64,000 nucleotides of DNA from Planomonospora sp. ID82291. GTDB lineage: Bacteria; Actinomycetota; Actinomycetes; Streptosporangiales; Streptosporangiaceae. How positions within the stretch are numbered: position 1 is the first letter of the stretch; the number at the start of each line of letters is the position of its first letter. Below the pieces are notes generated by a model, which was not told where the DNA came from, made no database searches, and saw only the letters and a list, made by a program, of their open reading frames with translations. The stretch spans positions 2,356,001 through 2,420,000 of the forward strand of contig NZ_JABTEX010000001.1 of NCBI RefSeq assembly GCF_015711645.1. The letters run 5' to 3'. A program made the position numbers and the translations under genes. Of this stretch, positions 16,551 through 24,611 are shown piece by piece.

Positions 16551-18280
16551 CCGACCTGGCCCCCGTCCCTCCTACCTCCCCGATCGAGACCTTGCCGGAC
16601 GCCTCTGATCGGAACCTTCCCCGCCTCGTCCGCGGCAGCCTCCCTCTGGCCCTGGACGTGGCGGTGGAGGTCGCCAAGCTCAACGGCGTGTGCATCCGCC
16701 CGATCGAGATGCGGCGGCTCGACACCCTGACCGGCAAGAGCGAACCGTTCGACATCCCCTGCGGGGCCACGCAGGAGGCGAAGTGCCCGCCGTGCGCCAA
16801 GCGGAACAAGCAGCTCCGCAAGGCCCAGTGTCGGGAGGGCTGGCACCTGGACGCCGAACCGATCAGCGAACCGAACCCCTCGACGGAGGAGCAGCGGTGG
16901 CTGATCGAGTTCCGGGCCGACGTGCAGGCCAAGCGCGATGCGGCCGAACGCGACGGCGAAGAGGTCGCCGACTGGGACGAGGCGATCCAGGCCGTTGACG
17001 CCGAGATCAACGCCGCGGGCATGCGGGGCAACGTGCTGGGCGGGCGGACGGTCCCCAAGCGCTCCCGCTCGACCCGGAGGCGGCAGGATGCCCCGGACCT
17101 GCCCAAGCGGGCCAGGGAGAACACCACGCTCGGCCGGACCTTCATCGACCAGGGCGGCAGGGTCTACCGGCCGTCGATGTTCATCACGCTGACCCTGCCC
17201 TCCTACGGGCGGATCTGGTCCGGACAAGGCGTGCCGGCAGACCCGGCGAACTACGACTACGCCCGTGCCGCGCGCGACGCCCTGCACTTCTCCAAGCTGG
17301 TGGACCGGTTCGTGCAGAACCTCCGGCGCGTGGCGGGCTATGACGTGCAGTACTTCGCCACCGTGGAGCCTCAGAAGCGGCTCGCCCCCCATCTGCACAT
17401 GGCGATCCGGGGCACCCTGCCCCGTGCGGAGATCAAGCAGATCGCCGCCGCGACGTACCACCAAGTGTGGTGGCCGGCGGTTGATGAAGTCCGCTTCGAG
17501 GGTGACCACCTCCCGGTCTGGACCCCGCGGGCCGACCTGGGCGACGGCACGGTCTACCCGGACGGGCAGAGCGGCGACTACCTCGACCCTGAAACGGGGG
17601 AACTGCTGCCCACCTGGGATGACGCGCTCGACCAGCTCGACCAGGACGACGACGCCGAACCCCTGCACGTCCTGCGCTTCGGCTCGCAGGTCGATGTTCA
17701 AGGCGTGCTCGCCGGAACCCCGGATGCCGACCAGTGCATCCGCTACCTGTCCAAGTACCTGACCAAGAGCCTCGGTGACACCCTCGACCCCGACGAGCCT
17801 GGTTATAAGGCACGGCGCGACCACGCGGCCCGCATGGTGGAAGCGCTGCGCTACGAACCCTGCTCGCCGACGTGCCCGAACTGGCTGCGCTACGGCGTGC
17901 AGCCCAAGGGCGCCAAGGCCGGGATGGCTCCGGGCCGGTGCCGGGGCAAGGCGCACAAGCCCGAACACCTCGGCTACGCGGGCCGCCGCGTGCTCGTCTC
18001 CCGCAAGTGGTCGAACAAGACGCTCCGGGAGCACAAGGCCGACCGGCGGGCCTGGGTCCTCGACATGCTCGGCCTCGCCGACGACTCCGCCGAGAACGAC
18101 CCGCACCGCTACATCTGGCGGCCGGTCTCCACGAAAGATCCGACCCGTACCCCGCTTGCTCTGCGGCTCCTGCGAGGTGTCGCCGACCGGCAACGCACCC
18201 GCGCGCGGCTCCTCGAACTCCAGGCCAGAGCTGAAGGAAAACCGATCGGAGATCTTTCGGCAATCGGAGAGGCGGCCTGA
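16547..18280 (+). CDS. HUH rolling-circle replication initiator (RepSA-like)
   Basis: A protein of 577 residues. The catalytic core is in order: MFITLTLPSYG at 211-221, the metal-binding HUH motif PHLHMAIRG (H282 and H284), and the tyrosine motif RYLSKYLTKS (Y399 and Y403). Near the N-terminus a cysteine pair, CPPC, and later CSPTCPNW may bind zinc. This is the plasmid-type initiator of pSAM2-like AICEs, which replicate by rolling circle after excision. The GTG start overlaps the upstream stop and has AGGAGG before it. The excisionase follows after one base. Confidence 0.85.
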   Translation: MTDLAPVPPTSPIETLPDASDRNLPRLVRGSLPLALDVAVEVAKLNGVCIRPIEMRRLDTLTGKSEPFDIPCGATQEAKCPPCAKRNKQLRKAQCREGWHLDAEPISEPNPSTEEQRWLIEFRADVQAKRDAAERDGEEVADWDEAIQAVDAEINAAGMRGNVLGGRTVPKRSRSTRRRQDAPDLPKRARENTTLGRTFIDQGGRVYRPSMFITLTLPSYGRIWSGQGVPADPANYDYARAARDALHFSKLVDRFVQNLRRVAGYDVQYFATVEPQKRLAPHLHMAIRGTLPRAEIKQIAAATYHQVWWPAVDEVRFEGDHLPVWTPRADLGDGTVYPDGQSGDYLDPETGELLPTWDDALDQLDQDDDAEPLHVLRFGSQVDVQGVLAGTPDADQCIRYLSKYLTKSLGDTLDPDEPGYKARRDHAARMVEALRYEPCSPTCPNWLRYGVQPKGAKAGMAPGRCRGKAHKPEHLGYAGRRVLVSRKWSNKTLREHKADRRAWVLDMLGLADDSAENDPHRYIWRPVSTKDPTRTPLALRLLRGVADRQRTRARLLELQARAEGKPIGDLSAIGEAA

Positions 18281-18281
18281 C

Positions 18282-18485
18282 ATGGAACCACTGTTCTACC
18301 GGGCGAAGGACGCGGCCCTCATCCTCGGCATCAGCCGTACGGCCGTCTTCCGCCTGATCAAGACGGGTGAACTCAAGTCGATCAAGAAGGAGGGATACCG
18401 CCTGGTCCCTCGGTGGGCGCTCTACGAGTTCGCCCGTGAGCTGGAGGCCAAGGCGGGCCTTTCACCGGAGGAGGAGGCGGCCTGA
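18282..18485 (+). CDS. xis: Excisionase (MerR-type helix-turn-helix)
   Basis: A protein of 67 residues: [20 protein letters not shown] is the helix-turn-helix, followed by [20 protein letters not shown], the wing of the excisionase family. It should bend DNA at the attachment site and favour excision by the integrase. It starts one base after the rep stop and overlaps the int start as TGATG, the standard rep-xis-int order. Confidence 0.9.
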   Translation: MEPLFYRAKDAALILGISRTAVFRLIKTGELKSIKKEGYRLVPRWALYEFARELEAKAGLSPEEEAA

Positions 18486-19840
18486 TGGCCACGAGGAAGC
18501 CCAACAGCCGGTCCTCGATCTACCTCGGCAAGGACGGCAAGTGGCACGGCTGGGTGACGATGGGCGTCAAGGACGACGGCACCCCCGATCGCCGACACCG
18601 TGAGGGCAAGACGGAAGCCGAGGTCACCGCGAAGGTTCGGGAACTGGAGCAGAAACGCGACTCCGGGAAGACGACCAAGTCGGGGAAGGTGCCCACGGTC
18701 GGCCAGTGGATGCGGACCTACATCAACGAGATCGCTCCCATGCGGGTCAGTCAGCTCACGATCGACAGCACGTATCGGCCGAAGGTGGAACGGTGGATCA
18801 TTCCCCGGCTCGGCGCGCACCGGCTGGACCGTCTCCGGCCGGAGCACCTGGACGCCTTCTATACCGGGCTCGTCAAGGAGGGTTTGGCGCCCAACACGAT
18901 CGTGCAGATTCACCGCATCCTGTCGCGGGCTCTCAAGCTCGCCGTCCGGAGAGAGCTCGTCGCGCGCAACGTCTGCAGCATGATCGACGCGCCGACCGGT
19001 GAGGACACCGAGATAGAGCCGCTTCTCCGGGAGGAGGCACAAGACATCCTCGACGTGGTCAAGGAGCGGCGCAACGGCACGCGCTGGTCGGTGGCTCTGG
19101 CGCTGGGACTTCGGCAATCGGAGTCGCTGGGCATGCGCTGGAAGTATGTGGACCTGGACAAGGGCGTGATCCGGGTCTTCTGGCAGATCAAGCGACTTCG
19201 CTACCGGCACGGCTGCAAGGACCCGAACGCCTGCGGCGCTCGCCTCCACCGCTACCCGTGCCCGAAGGACTGCCCCAAGGCCAAGCGCACCTCTGGCCGG
19301 CGGCACACCTGCCTCACCGCGTGCCGCAAGAACTGCACGAAGCACGGGGGAGCGTGCCCGAAGTTCTGCGCCCCGGACTGCGCCAACCACGCCGTGGCCT
19401 GTCCGGACCGTACCGGCGGTTGGACGTTCATCAAGCCGAAGGGCAAGGGCAAGCGCTCCATCGCCCTGCCGTCTCCTCTCGTGGCGCTCCTCAAGCTCCA
19501 CCGTCAGGCGCAGGACGTCGAACGTGAGGCGGCGGGGGACAAGTGGCAGGACTGGGACCTCGTGTGGTGCATGCCGGACGGGAGCCCCATCGACGCCGGG
19601 GACGACTGGGACGAGTGGAAAGAGATCCTTGGACTCGCCGAGATCGACAAGGACGCCCGCGTTCACGACGCGCGCCACACCGCGGCGACGCTCCTCCTCG
19701 AACAGGGCGTGGACATCCGGGTGGTTCAGGCGGTGCTCGGGCACTCCCAGCTCACCACGACGAAGCGGTACACCCACATCACGGAGACCCTGGCGAGTGA
19801 GGCGGCGGCTCGGATGGGGCGGGCGCTGTGGGACGCCTGA
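18485..19840 (+). CDS. int: Tyrosine integrase with cysteine-rich insertion
   Basis: A protein of 451 residues catalysing integration at tRNA-Lys. The N-terminal arm-binding domain ([15 protein letters not shown]) is followed by a SAM-like core ([20 protein letters not shown]) and the catalytic domain with R210, H394, R397, H420 and the nucleophile Y429 (TTTKRYTHI). Between the first catalytic block and the beta-sheet lysine region, residues about 244-306 form an insertion with 11 cysteines in C-x2-5-C spacings, a likely zinc-binding module. The gene ends 89 bp before attR. Confidence 0.92.
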   Translation: MATRKPNSRSSIYLGKDGKWHGWVTMGVKDDGTPDRRHREGKTEAEVTAKVRELEQKRDSGKTTKSGKVPTVGQWMRTYINEIAPMRVSQLTIDSTYRPKVERWIIPRLGAHRLDRLRPEHLDAFYTGLVKEGLAPNTIVQIHRILSRALKLAVRRELVARNVCSMIDAPTGEDTEIEPLLREEAQDILDVVKERRNGTRWSVALALGLRQSESLGMRWKYVDLDKGVIRVFWQIKRLRYRHGCKDPNACGARLHRYPCPKDCPKAKRTSGRRHTCLTACRKNCTKHGGACPKFCAPDCANHAVACPDRTGGWTFIKPKGKGKRSIALPSPLVALLKLHRQAQDVEREAAGDKWQDWDLVWCMPDGSPIDAGDDWDEWKEILGLAEIDKDARVHDARHTAATLLLEQGVDIRVVQAVLGHSQLTTTKRYTHITETLASEAAARMGRALWDA

Positions 19841-19861
19841 CGGCAACGTGACAGCAACGAA

Positions 19862-19881
19862 TGCAACGGGAAATGCAACTG
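19862..19881. promoter_or_regulatory. Candidate integrase arm-type site, right
   Basis: TGCAACGGGAAATGCAACTG matches the left site at 8253-8272 except in the three central bases. A further AGCAAC precedes it at 19852. It lies between int and attR. Confidence 0.5.
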
Positions 19882-19921
19882 GGCGGGCTCCCCGATCAAG
19901 AAGATTGGGGAGTCCGCCCAG
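19879..19921 (+). terminator. Terminator after integrase
   Basis: Fifteen-base arms (19879-19893 and 19907-19921) pair at 14 positions around a 13-nt loop. It ends the rep-xis-int transcript just before the tRNA-Lys gene, which is on the other strand. Confidence 0.75.
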
Positions 19922-19929
19922 TTCAGCGA

Positions 19930-19973
19930 GGTAGGGCGCCTGGGACTCGAACCCAGAACCTACGGATTAAAAG
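19930..19973. repeat. attR, 44-bp core within tRNA-Lys
   Basis: Identical to attL at 8124-8167. It covers the tRNA from anticodon loop to 3' end, so the tRNA stays intact after integration. Confidence 0.92.
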
Positions 19974-20004
19974 TCCGCAGCTCTAACCATTGAGCTAACG
20001 CCCC
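19932..20004 (-). tRNA. tRNA-Lys (anticodon UUU)
   Basis: A 73-nt cloverleaf on the minus strand. The acceptor stem GGGGCGT pairs with GCGCCCT with end G-U pairs, the anticodon loop is CTTTTAA and the T-arm is CTGGGTTCGAGTCCCAG. CC follows the discriminator A, but the last A of CCA is not encoded. It is the attachment site of the AICE. Confidence 0.95.
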
Positions 20005-20154
20005 GCTGGAGACAGGGTACAGAGGATAGTGACCGTTGGTGTTCGTCGCCAGGCCTGCGGCAGGTCGCTCATCCGTCGGGGAAGGCGGTCGTCCGCGAAG
20101 CCGTTCGCCCGAGAAGCGGGCGAGCACCGCCGTTCTCTTCCTACAGTGGCATCT

Positions 20155-20781
20155 GTGACGAGATCAGGACCGGAGCTGGACCGCTCCCTCCGCCTGCCCG
20201 CGCGGGGCGGCTATGTCGTGGTGGACGTGGAGACCACGGGCTTCTCCCCGGCCAAGGGCGACCGGATCTGCGAGATCGCGCTGGTCTCCCTGGACGAGGG
20301 CGGCGCCACCGTCGACGAGTGGCACTCGCTGGTCAACCCCCTCCGGAACACCGGGGCAGCGCACGTCCACCGCATCACCGACGCGATGGTCGCCGACGCT
20401 CCGGTGATCGACGAGGTGCTGGACGAGGTCTGGCAGCGGATCGCCGGACGGGTCCTGGTCGCCCACAACGCCTCCTTCGACCTCCGCTTCCTCAAGGTCC
20501 TCCCCGGCAGCCACTGGGTGACGGAGACCCTGTGCACCCAGCGGCTCGCCCCCGGCTTCCTCCCGGACGGCAAGTGGACCCTCGCAGCCTGCTGCGAGCG
20601 GGCGGGCATCCCGCTCCGGAACGCCCACTCCGCGCTCGCGGACGCCCGGGCGACCGCCGAGCTGTTGCGCCACTTCATGAGCCGGGGCGCGTCCTGGGAG
20701 GAGCACCTGGGCCGGGCGGCGGCGCAGGCCCCCGAGTGGAGGCCGTGCGGCCTGCCCCAGCGGGCTCCGCACCGGCGGTAG
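20155..20781 (+). CDS. DnaQ-like 3'-5' exonuclease (DEDDh)
   Basis: A protein of 208 residues from the GTG at 20155; codons upstream are not conserved in style. The DEDDh motifs are complete: VVDVETTGF (Asp and Glu), HVHRITDAMV, LVAHNASFDLRFL and HSALADARATAELL with the final His and Asp. It resembles the epsilon proofreading subunit or a stand-alone exonuclease. It is the first chromosomal gene beyond the AICE. Confidence 0.85.
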   Translation: MTRSGPELDRSLRLPARGGYVVVDVETTGFSPAKGDRICEIALVSLDEGGATVDEWHSLVNPLRNTGAAHVHRITDAMVADAPVIDEVLDEVWQRIAGRVLVAHNASFDLRFLKVLPGSHWVTETLCTQRLAPGFLPDGKWTLAACCERAGIPLRNAHSALADARATAELLRHFMSRGASWEEHLGRAAAQAPEWRPCGLPQRAPHRR

Positions 20782-20864
20782 GCCGGAGGCCCGGCGGAAA
20801 GGCGGGCCGGAGGCGGACCGGGAGATCAGAAGACCGAGGGCGAAGGCGCCGGCGGGGGCGCCGG

Positions 20865-22022
20865 TCAGCGGTAGGCGGGGATGCCGGTCAGGGCCTCGCC
20901 GAGGACGAGCGTGTGGATCTCCTGGGTCCCCTCGTAGGTCAGCACCGACTCCAGGTTGTTCATGTGCCTGATCACGGGGTACTCCAGCGTGATCCCGTTG
21001 CCGCCGAGGATCGAGCGGGCCTGGCGGGCGATGTCCAGCGCGGCGCGGACGTTGGCCAGCTTGCCGAAGCTGACCTGCTGCGGGGTGATCTTCCCCTCGT
21101 CCTTCAGCCGGCCCAGGTGCAGGGCGGTCAGCTGCGACTGGCCGAGCCCGACGTACATCCAGGCGAGCTTCTCCTGGGTCAGCTGGAAACCGCCGATGGG
21201 CCGGCCGAACTGGACGCGGCTCCCGGCGTAGTCGACGGCGGACTCCAGGCAGGCGCGGGCCGCGCCGACGACGCCCCACAGGATGCCGAACCGGGCCTCC
21301 GACAGGCAGGACAGCGGGCCCTTCAGCCCGCGCACCTCCGGCAGTACGGCGGAGGCCGGCAGCCGGACGTCGTCGAGGTACAGGGACGAGGTCACCGAGG
21401 CGCGCAGGGACATCTTCTTGTGGATCTCCGGGGCGGAGAAACCCGGCGTGTCAGTGGGCACCACGAAGCCGCGCACGCCCTCCTCGGTCTGCGCCCAGAC
21501 CACGGCGACGTCGGCCACCGAGCCGTTGGTGATCCACATTTTGGCGCCGTTGAGGATCCAGTCACCGGAGGGGTCCTGCTTGGCGTGGGTGCGCATGCCG
21601 GCCGGGTCGGAGCCGTGGTCGGGCTCGGTCAGGCCGAAGCAGCCGATCGCCTCCCCGGCCGCCATCCGGGGCAGCCACTCCTCCTTCTGCTCCGCCGAGC
21701 CGTACTTCCAGATCGGGAACATGGCCAAAGACCCCTGGACCGACACGAACGAGCGCAGGCCGGAGTCGCCGGCCTCCAGTTCGCGGCAGGCCACGCCGTA
21801 GGAGACCGCGTCGAGCCCGGCGCAGCCGTACCCCTGCAGGTGCATGCCGAGCAGGCCGAGTCCGCCGAGCACGGGGGCCAGCTCGCGGGCCGGGAAGACG
21901 GCCTCCTCGAACCAGTCGCCGACGTGGGGGAGGATCCGGTCGCCGACGAACCCCTTCACGGTGTCGCGGATGAGCCGCTGCTCCTCGGAGAGCGTGTCGT
22001 CGGTGCGCAGGAGATCGTCCAT
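20865..22022 (-). CDS. Acyl-CoA dehydrogenase, glutaryl-CoA dehydrogenase type
   Basis: A protein of 385 residues, FAD-dependent, oxidising and probably decarboxylating glutaryl-CoA to crotonyl-CoA in lysine/tryptophan breakdown. Visible: GCFGLTEPDHGSDPAGM (FAD-binding), WITNGSVADVAVVWAQ, RVQFGRPIGGFQLTQ, and SVLTYEGTQEIHTLVLG, which includes the catalytic glutamate YEGT of this branch. The ATG at 22022 has GAGG upstream. It is transcribed alone. Confidence 0.85.
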   Translation of the reverse strand: MDDLLRTDDTLSEEQRLIRDTVKGFVGDRILPHVGDWFEEAVFPARELAPVLGGLGLLGMHLQGYGCAGLDAVSYGVACRELEAGDSGLRSFVSVQGSLAMFPIWKYGSAEQKEEWLPRMAAGEAIGCFGLTEPDHGSDPAGMRTHAKQDPSGDWILNGAKMWITNGSVADVAVVWAQTEEGVRGFVVPTDTPGFSAPEIHKKMSLRASVTSSLYLDDVRLPASAVLPEVRGLKGPLSCLSEARFGILWGVVGAARACLESAVDYAGSRVQFGRPIGGFQLTQEKLAWMYVGLGQSQLTALHLGRLKDEGKITPQQVSFGKLANVRAALDIARQARSILGGNGITLEYPVIRHMNNLESVLTYEGTQEIHTLVLGEALTGIPAYR

Positions 22023-22133
22023 GGCAGGGTCCTCTCGTCCGTGATGACCCTGCCAGGGTATTGCGGGGAGTTCAGGGTCGGGCCAGGGGGAATCCCGATG
22101 TGACGGGGAGGTCTCACCGGGCAGGCTGAAGAC

Positions 22134-22634
22134 ATGAACGAAAACGACTTCTCGGGCATCAAGCAGCTCCGCCGGACCAGGGACGGGCGCATCGTCGCGG
22201 GGGTGGCCTCGGGCCTCGGCCGCTACGTCGGAATCGATCCGAACATCATCCGCGCGGTCCTGGCCGCCTCCTGCCTCTTCGGCGGGCTCGGCCTGGGCGT
22301 CTACGCGATCGGTTGGCTCCTCCTGCCCGAGGAGGGCAAGGAGACCTCGATCCTGCAGGACCTGGTGAACAACAACAAGGACAACCCGGTCTGGCAGGAC
22401 GCCAGGGCCAAGGCCGAACAGGGCTGGGCGAAGGCCGAGCGGAGCTGGAACGACAGGACCGGCGGCCGGTCGACCGGGTACGGCCCGGACTACCCGGTTC
22501 CGCCGCAGGACTCCCAGGCCTCGCCGTACGCGGGGCAGCACCCGGCGCCGTACCCGACGCACCAGGACCCGGCGCAGCCGTACCCCGCGTCGGTGCCGCC
22601 GCGGGGCGAGGACGAGTCCAAGCCGCAGGCGTGA
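22134..22634 (+). CDS. PspC-domain membrane protein
   Basis: A protein of 166 residues. An N-terminal PspC domain (KQLRRTRDGRIVAGVASGLG RYVGIDPNIIR) runs into one membrane helix, CLFGGLGLGVYAIGWLLLPEE. A cytoplasmic or surface tail rich in Pro, Gln and Tyr follows. PspC proteins are linked to envelope stress. It is divergent from the acyl-CoA dehydrogenase gene and has no evident operon partner. Confidence 0.8.
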   Translation: MNENDFSGIKQLRRTRDGRIVAGVASGLGRYVGIDPNIIRAVLAASCLFGGLGLGVYAIGWLLLPEEGKETSILQDLVNNNKDNPVWQDARAKAEQGWAKAERSWNDRTGGRSTGYGPDYPVPPQDSQASPYAGQHPAPYPTHQDPAQPYPASVPPRGEDESKPQA

Positions 22635-22635
22635 G

Positions 22636-23931
22636 TCAGGCGGGCGCCTCGGCGCGCACCCTCTCGATGATCTCCCTGCGGGAGTCGGTCCAGAGTACGG
22701 CCAGCGCGGCGGCGACGAGCAGTCCCGCCGCGCCGGCCAGTGCGACGACGGGCTCGGGGCCGAGCTCGTCGGCGGCGGCGCCGCCGACGAGGATGCCGAG
22801 GCCCTGGGCGGCCAGCAGGCCCGACTGGACGAGTCCGAAGGCCTGGCCCCGCCGTTCGGCGGGCACACACCGCACGAAGGCGGCGTTGGCGGCCAGCTGG
22901 TAGGCGCCGCCGACGCCCGAGACGAACCAGAGCACCAGCACCACGGCGAGCGGCGGCCGCAGCGCGCAGAGGATCAGCGGCGCGCAGGTCAGCATCGCCA
23001 TCCAGCCCATGGAGCGGAGTCTCCCGGAAGGGCTGACGTACCGGCTGAACAGGAAGGCGCCGACGACCGTCCCGGTCGGGATGGAGCCCATCAGCAGCCC
23101 GGCGACGAACGAGACCCGCTGCGGGTCGTCGGTCAGGGCGGCGGCGTACGGGGTCGCGATGCCCTCGGGGAGCACGTAGAAGCCGCACAGCCAGGCGAAG
23201 AGCACCAGGGTCCGCAACCGGGGGTCGCCGAAGACCAGCTTGGCCCCGGCGTGCGTCATCTTCCACATCGAGGGGCGGCCGGAGCCGCTGCGGGCGGGGG
23301 CGGGTCGCCGCCGGACCCCCGAGACGAGGATCAGCGCGGAGGCCATGAACGTCGCCGCGTCCAGGGCCAGCGCGCGGTACGGCCCCATCCCCATGATCAG
23401 GGCGCCGCCGATGGCGAAGCCGAGCATCTGGGCGGCCTGGTTGGTCATGTTCTGCAGGGCCGAGCCCGCGACGTACCGGTCGCCTTCGAGGAGTTCGGGC
23501 AGGAGCGCCGCGCGGGCGGCCGAGAACGGCGCGCTGAGCAGCACCACGCAGAAGACCAGCGCGCACAGGGCCGTGAACGAGGTGCCGGGGATCGCCATGA
23601 ACGCGACCAGGAGGGCCCGGAGCATGTCGCAGACGATCATGATGCGCCGCCGGGCGTAGTGGTCGGCGAGGCCCGACAGCAGCGGCCCGCCGACGATCGG
23701 CGGCAGGTAGGTGAGCGCATAGACCGACGCGGTGGCCAGGGGCGACTCGGTCCGCTCGAAGACGAGGACGGACAGCGCGACCCGGGAGAGCTGGTCGCCG
23801 AGGAGGGAGAGCGCCTGGCCGGCCCAGAGCGCGCGGAACTCGCCGATGGCGAGGACCTCGCCGTAGGTGGCTTGACGTTCGGCTGGGCGACGGTGCCGAC
23901 CGCCTGGCCGCCCGGGCTTGATGGCCGCCAT
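22636..23931 (-). CDS. MFS transporter
   Basis: About 431 residues from the ATG at 23931 (GGAG upstream; in-frame codons reach 24051 and a start at 23958 is possible). Twelve hydrophobic segments are visible. The loop between helices 2 and 3 is LADHYARRRIMIVCDMLRA, a motif-A variant, and the second half repeats it near RFLFSRYVSPSGRLRSM. It resembles the MFS exporters of the enterobactin/macrolide efflux type; the substrate is unknown. The stop lies 1 bp beyond the pspC stop on the opposite strand. Confidence 0.8.
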   Translation of the reverse strand: MAAIKPGRPGGRHRRPAERQATYGEVLAIGEFRALWAGQALSLLGDQLSRVALSVLVFERTESPLATASVYALTYLPPIVGGPLLSGLADHYARRRIMIVCDMLRALLVAFMAIPGTSFTALCALVFCVVLLSAPFSAARAALLPELLEGDRYVAGSALQNMTNQAAQMLGFAIGGALIMGMGPYRALALDAATFMASALILVSGVRRRPAPARSGSGRPSMWKMTHAGAKLVFGDPRLRTLVLFAWLCGFYVLPEGIATPYAAALTDDPQRVSFVAGLLMGSIPTGTVVGAFLFSRYVSPSGRLRSMGWMAMLTCAPLILCALRPPLAVVLVLWFVSGVGGAYQLAANAAFVRCVPAERRGQAFGLVQSGLLAAQGLGILVGGAAADELGPEPVVALAGAAGLLVAAALAVLWTDSRREIIERVRAEAPA

Positions 23932-24203
23932 GGGACTCCGGTGAGCTTGCAGGCGCATCTGACTGTTGGTGTTTGCTACGTGACCTACAGTGCCCGGTGA
24001 GGGGCGGCTTCGCAACCCAAAGCGACCAAGCGCATCCGGTGCGTATCGCAAATCGTGAAATGTCGTCTATCGAGCGTCCAGGAAGCCGACGGCGCTCCGG
24101 CACCGCCCCGGTCGTCGTCGCTCCGTGCCATCGCCGCTCTGGTCGTCGCCATCCCGGTCGTCGTCGTGCCGCCGCAGCGCCGTACGCCGCCCGGTTCCGG
24201 GCG

Positions 24204-24545
24204 TCACCAGCCGAGTTCGTGCAGCCTGTCGTCGTCGATGCCGAAATGGTGGGCGATCTCGTGGACGACGGTGATCTGGACCTCCTCCACCACGTCGTCC
24301 TCGGTCTCGCAGATCGCGCAGATGGGATTCCGGTAGATCTCGATCCGGTCGGGCAGCACGCCCGCGTACCAGTCGCCGCGCTCGGTGAGGGGGATGCCCG
24401 TGTAGAGGCCCAGCAGATCGGGCTCCGGGGGGTCGTCCACGACCGTCACCACGACGTTGTCCATGACGTTCGTCAGCTCCGGGGGAATCGTGTCCAGAGC
24501 CTCGGCCACCAGCTCCTCGAACTTCTCCCGCGAGACCTCGATCAC
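24204..24545 (-). CDS. Small zincin metallopeptidase (MMP family)
   Basis: A protein of 113 residues with VVHEIAHHFGIDDDRLHELG, an HExxH zinc motif with a third His/Asp ligand, and YAGVLPDRIEIYRNPI in the middle. This matches the short predicted Zn-dependent proteases found throughout actinomycetes. The GTG at 24545 gives the usual family length. The interval 23932-24203 upstream of the MFS gene holds no recognisable gene. Confidence 0.8.
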   Translation of the reverse strand: MIEVSREKFEELVAEALDTIPPELTNVMDNVVVTVVDDPPEPDLLGLYTGIPLTERGDWYAGVLPDRIEIYRNPICAICETEDDVVEEVQITVVHEIAHHFGIDDDRLHELGW

Positions 24546-24611
24546 ACTGTCATTCTGCCCTGCTTTTCCGGGTAACCGACTTGTCGGGACTTCGGGTAGA
24601 CAGGAAGACGC

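Larger units (their letters stand above)
8124..19973. mobile_element. Integrated AICE (pSAM2-like) in tRNA-Lys
   Basis: An 11.85-kb element bounded by identical 44-bp copies of the 3' part of a tRNA-Lys gene. The right copy lies within the intact tRNA. The backbone order is typical of actinomycete integrative and conjugative elements: GntR repressor, Pra-like protein, FtsK-like transfer ATPase, small protein, HUH replication initiator, excisionase and tyrosine integrase next to attR. Cargo lies in the left half: zinc-ribbon protein, APH-fold kinase, TPR-membrane protein and DHPS homologue. All backbone genes look intact, so the element may still be mobile. Confidence 0.92.
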
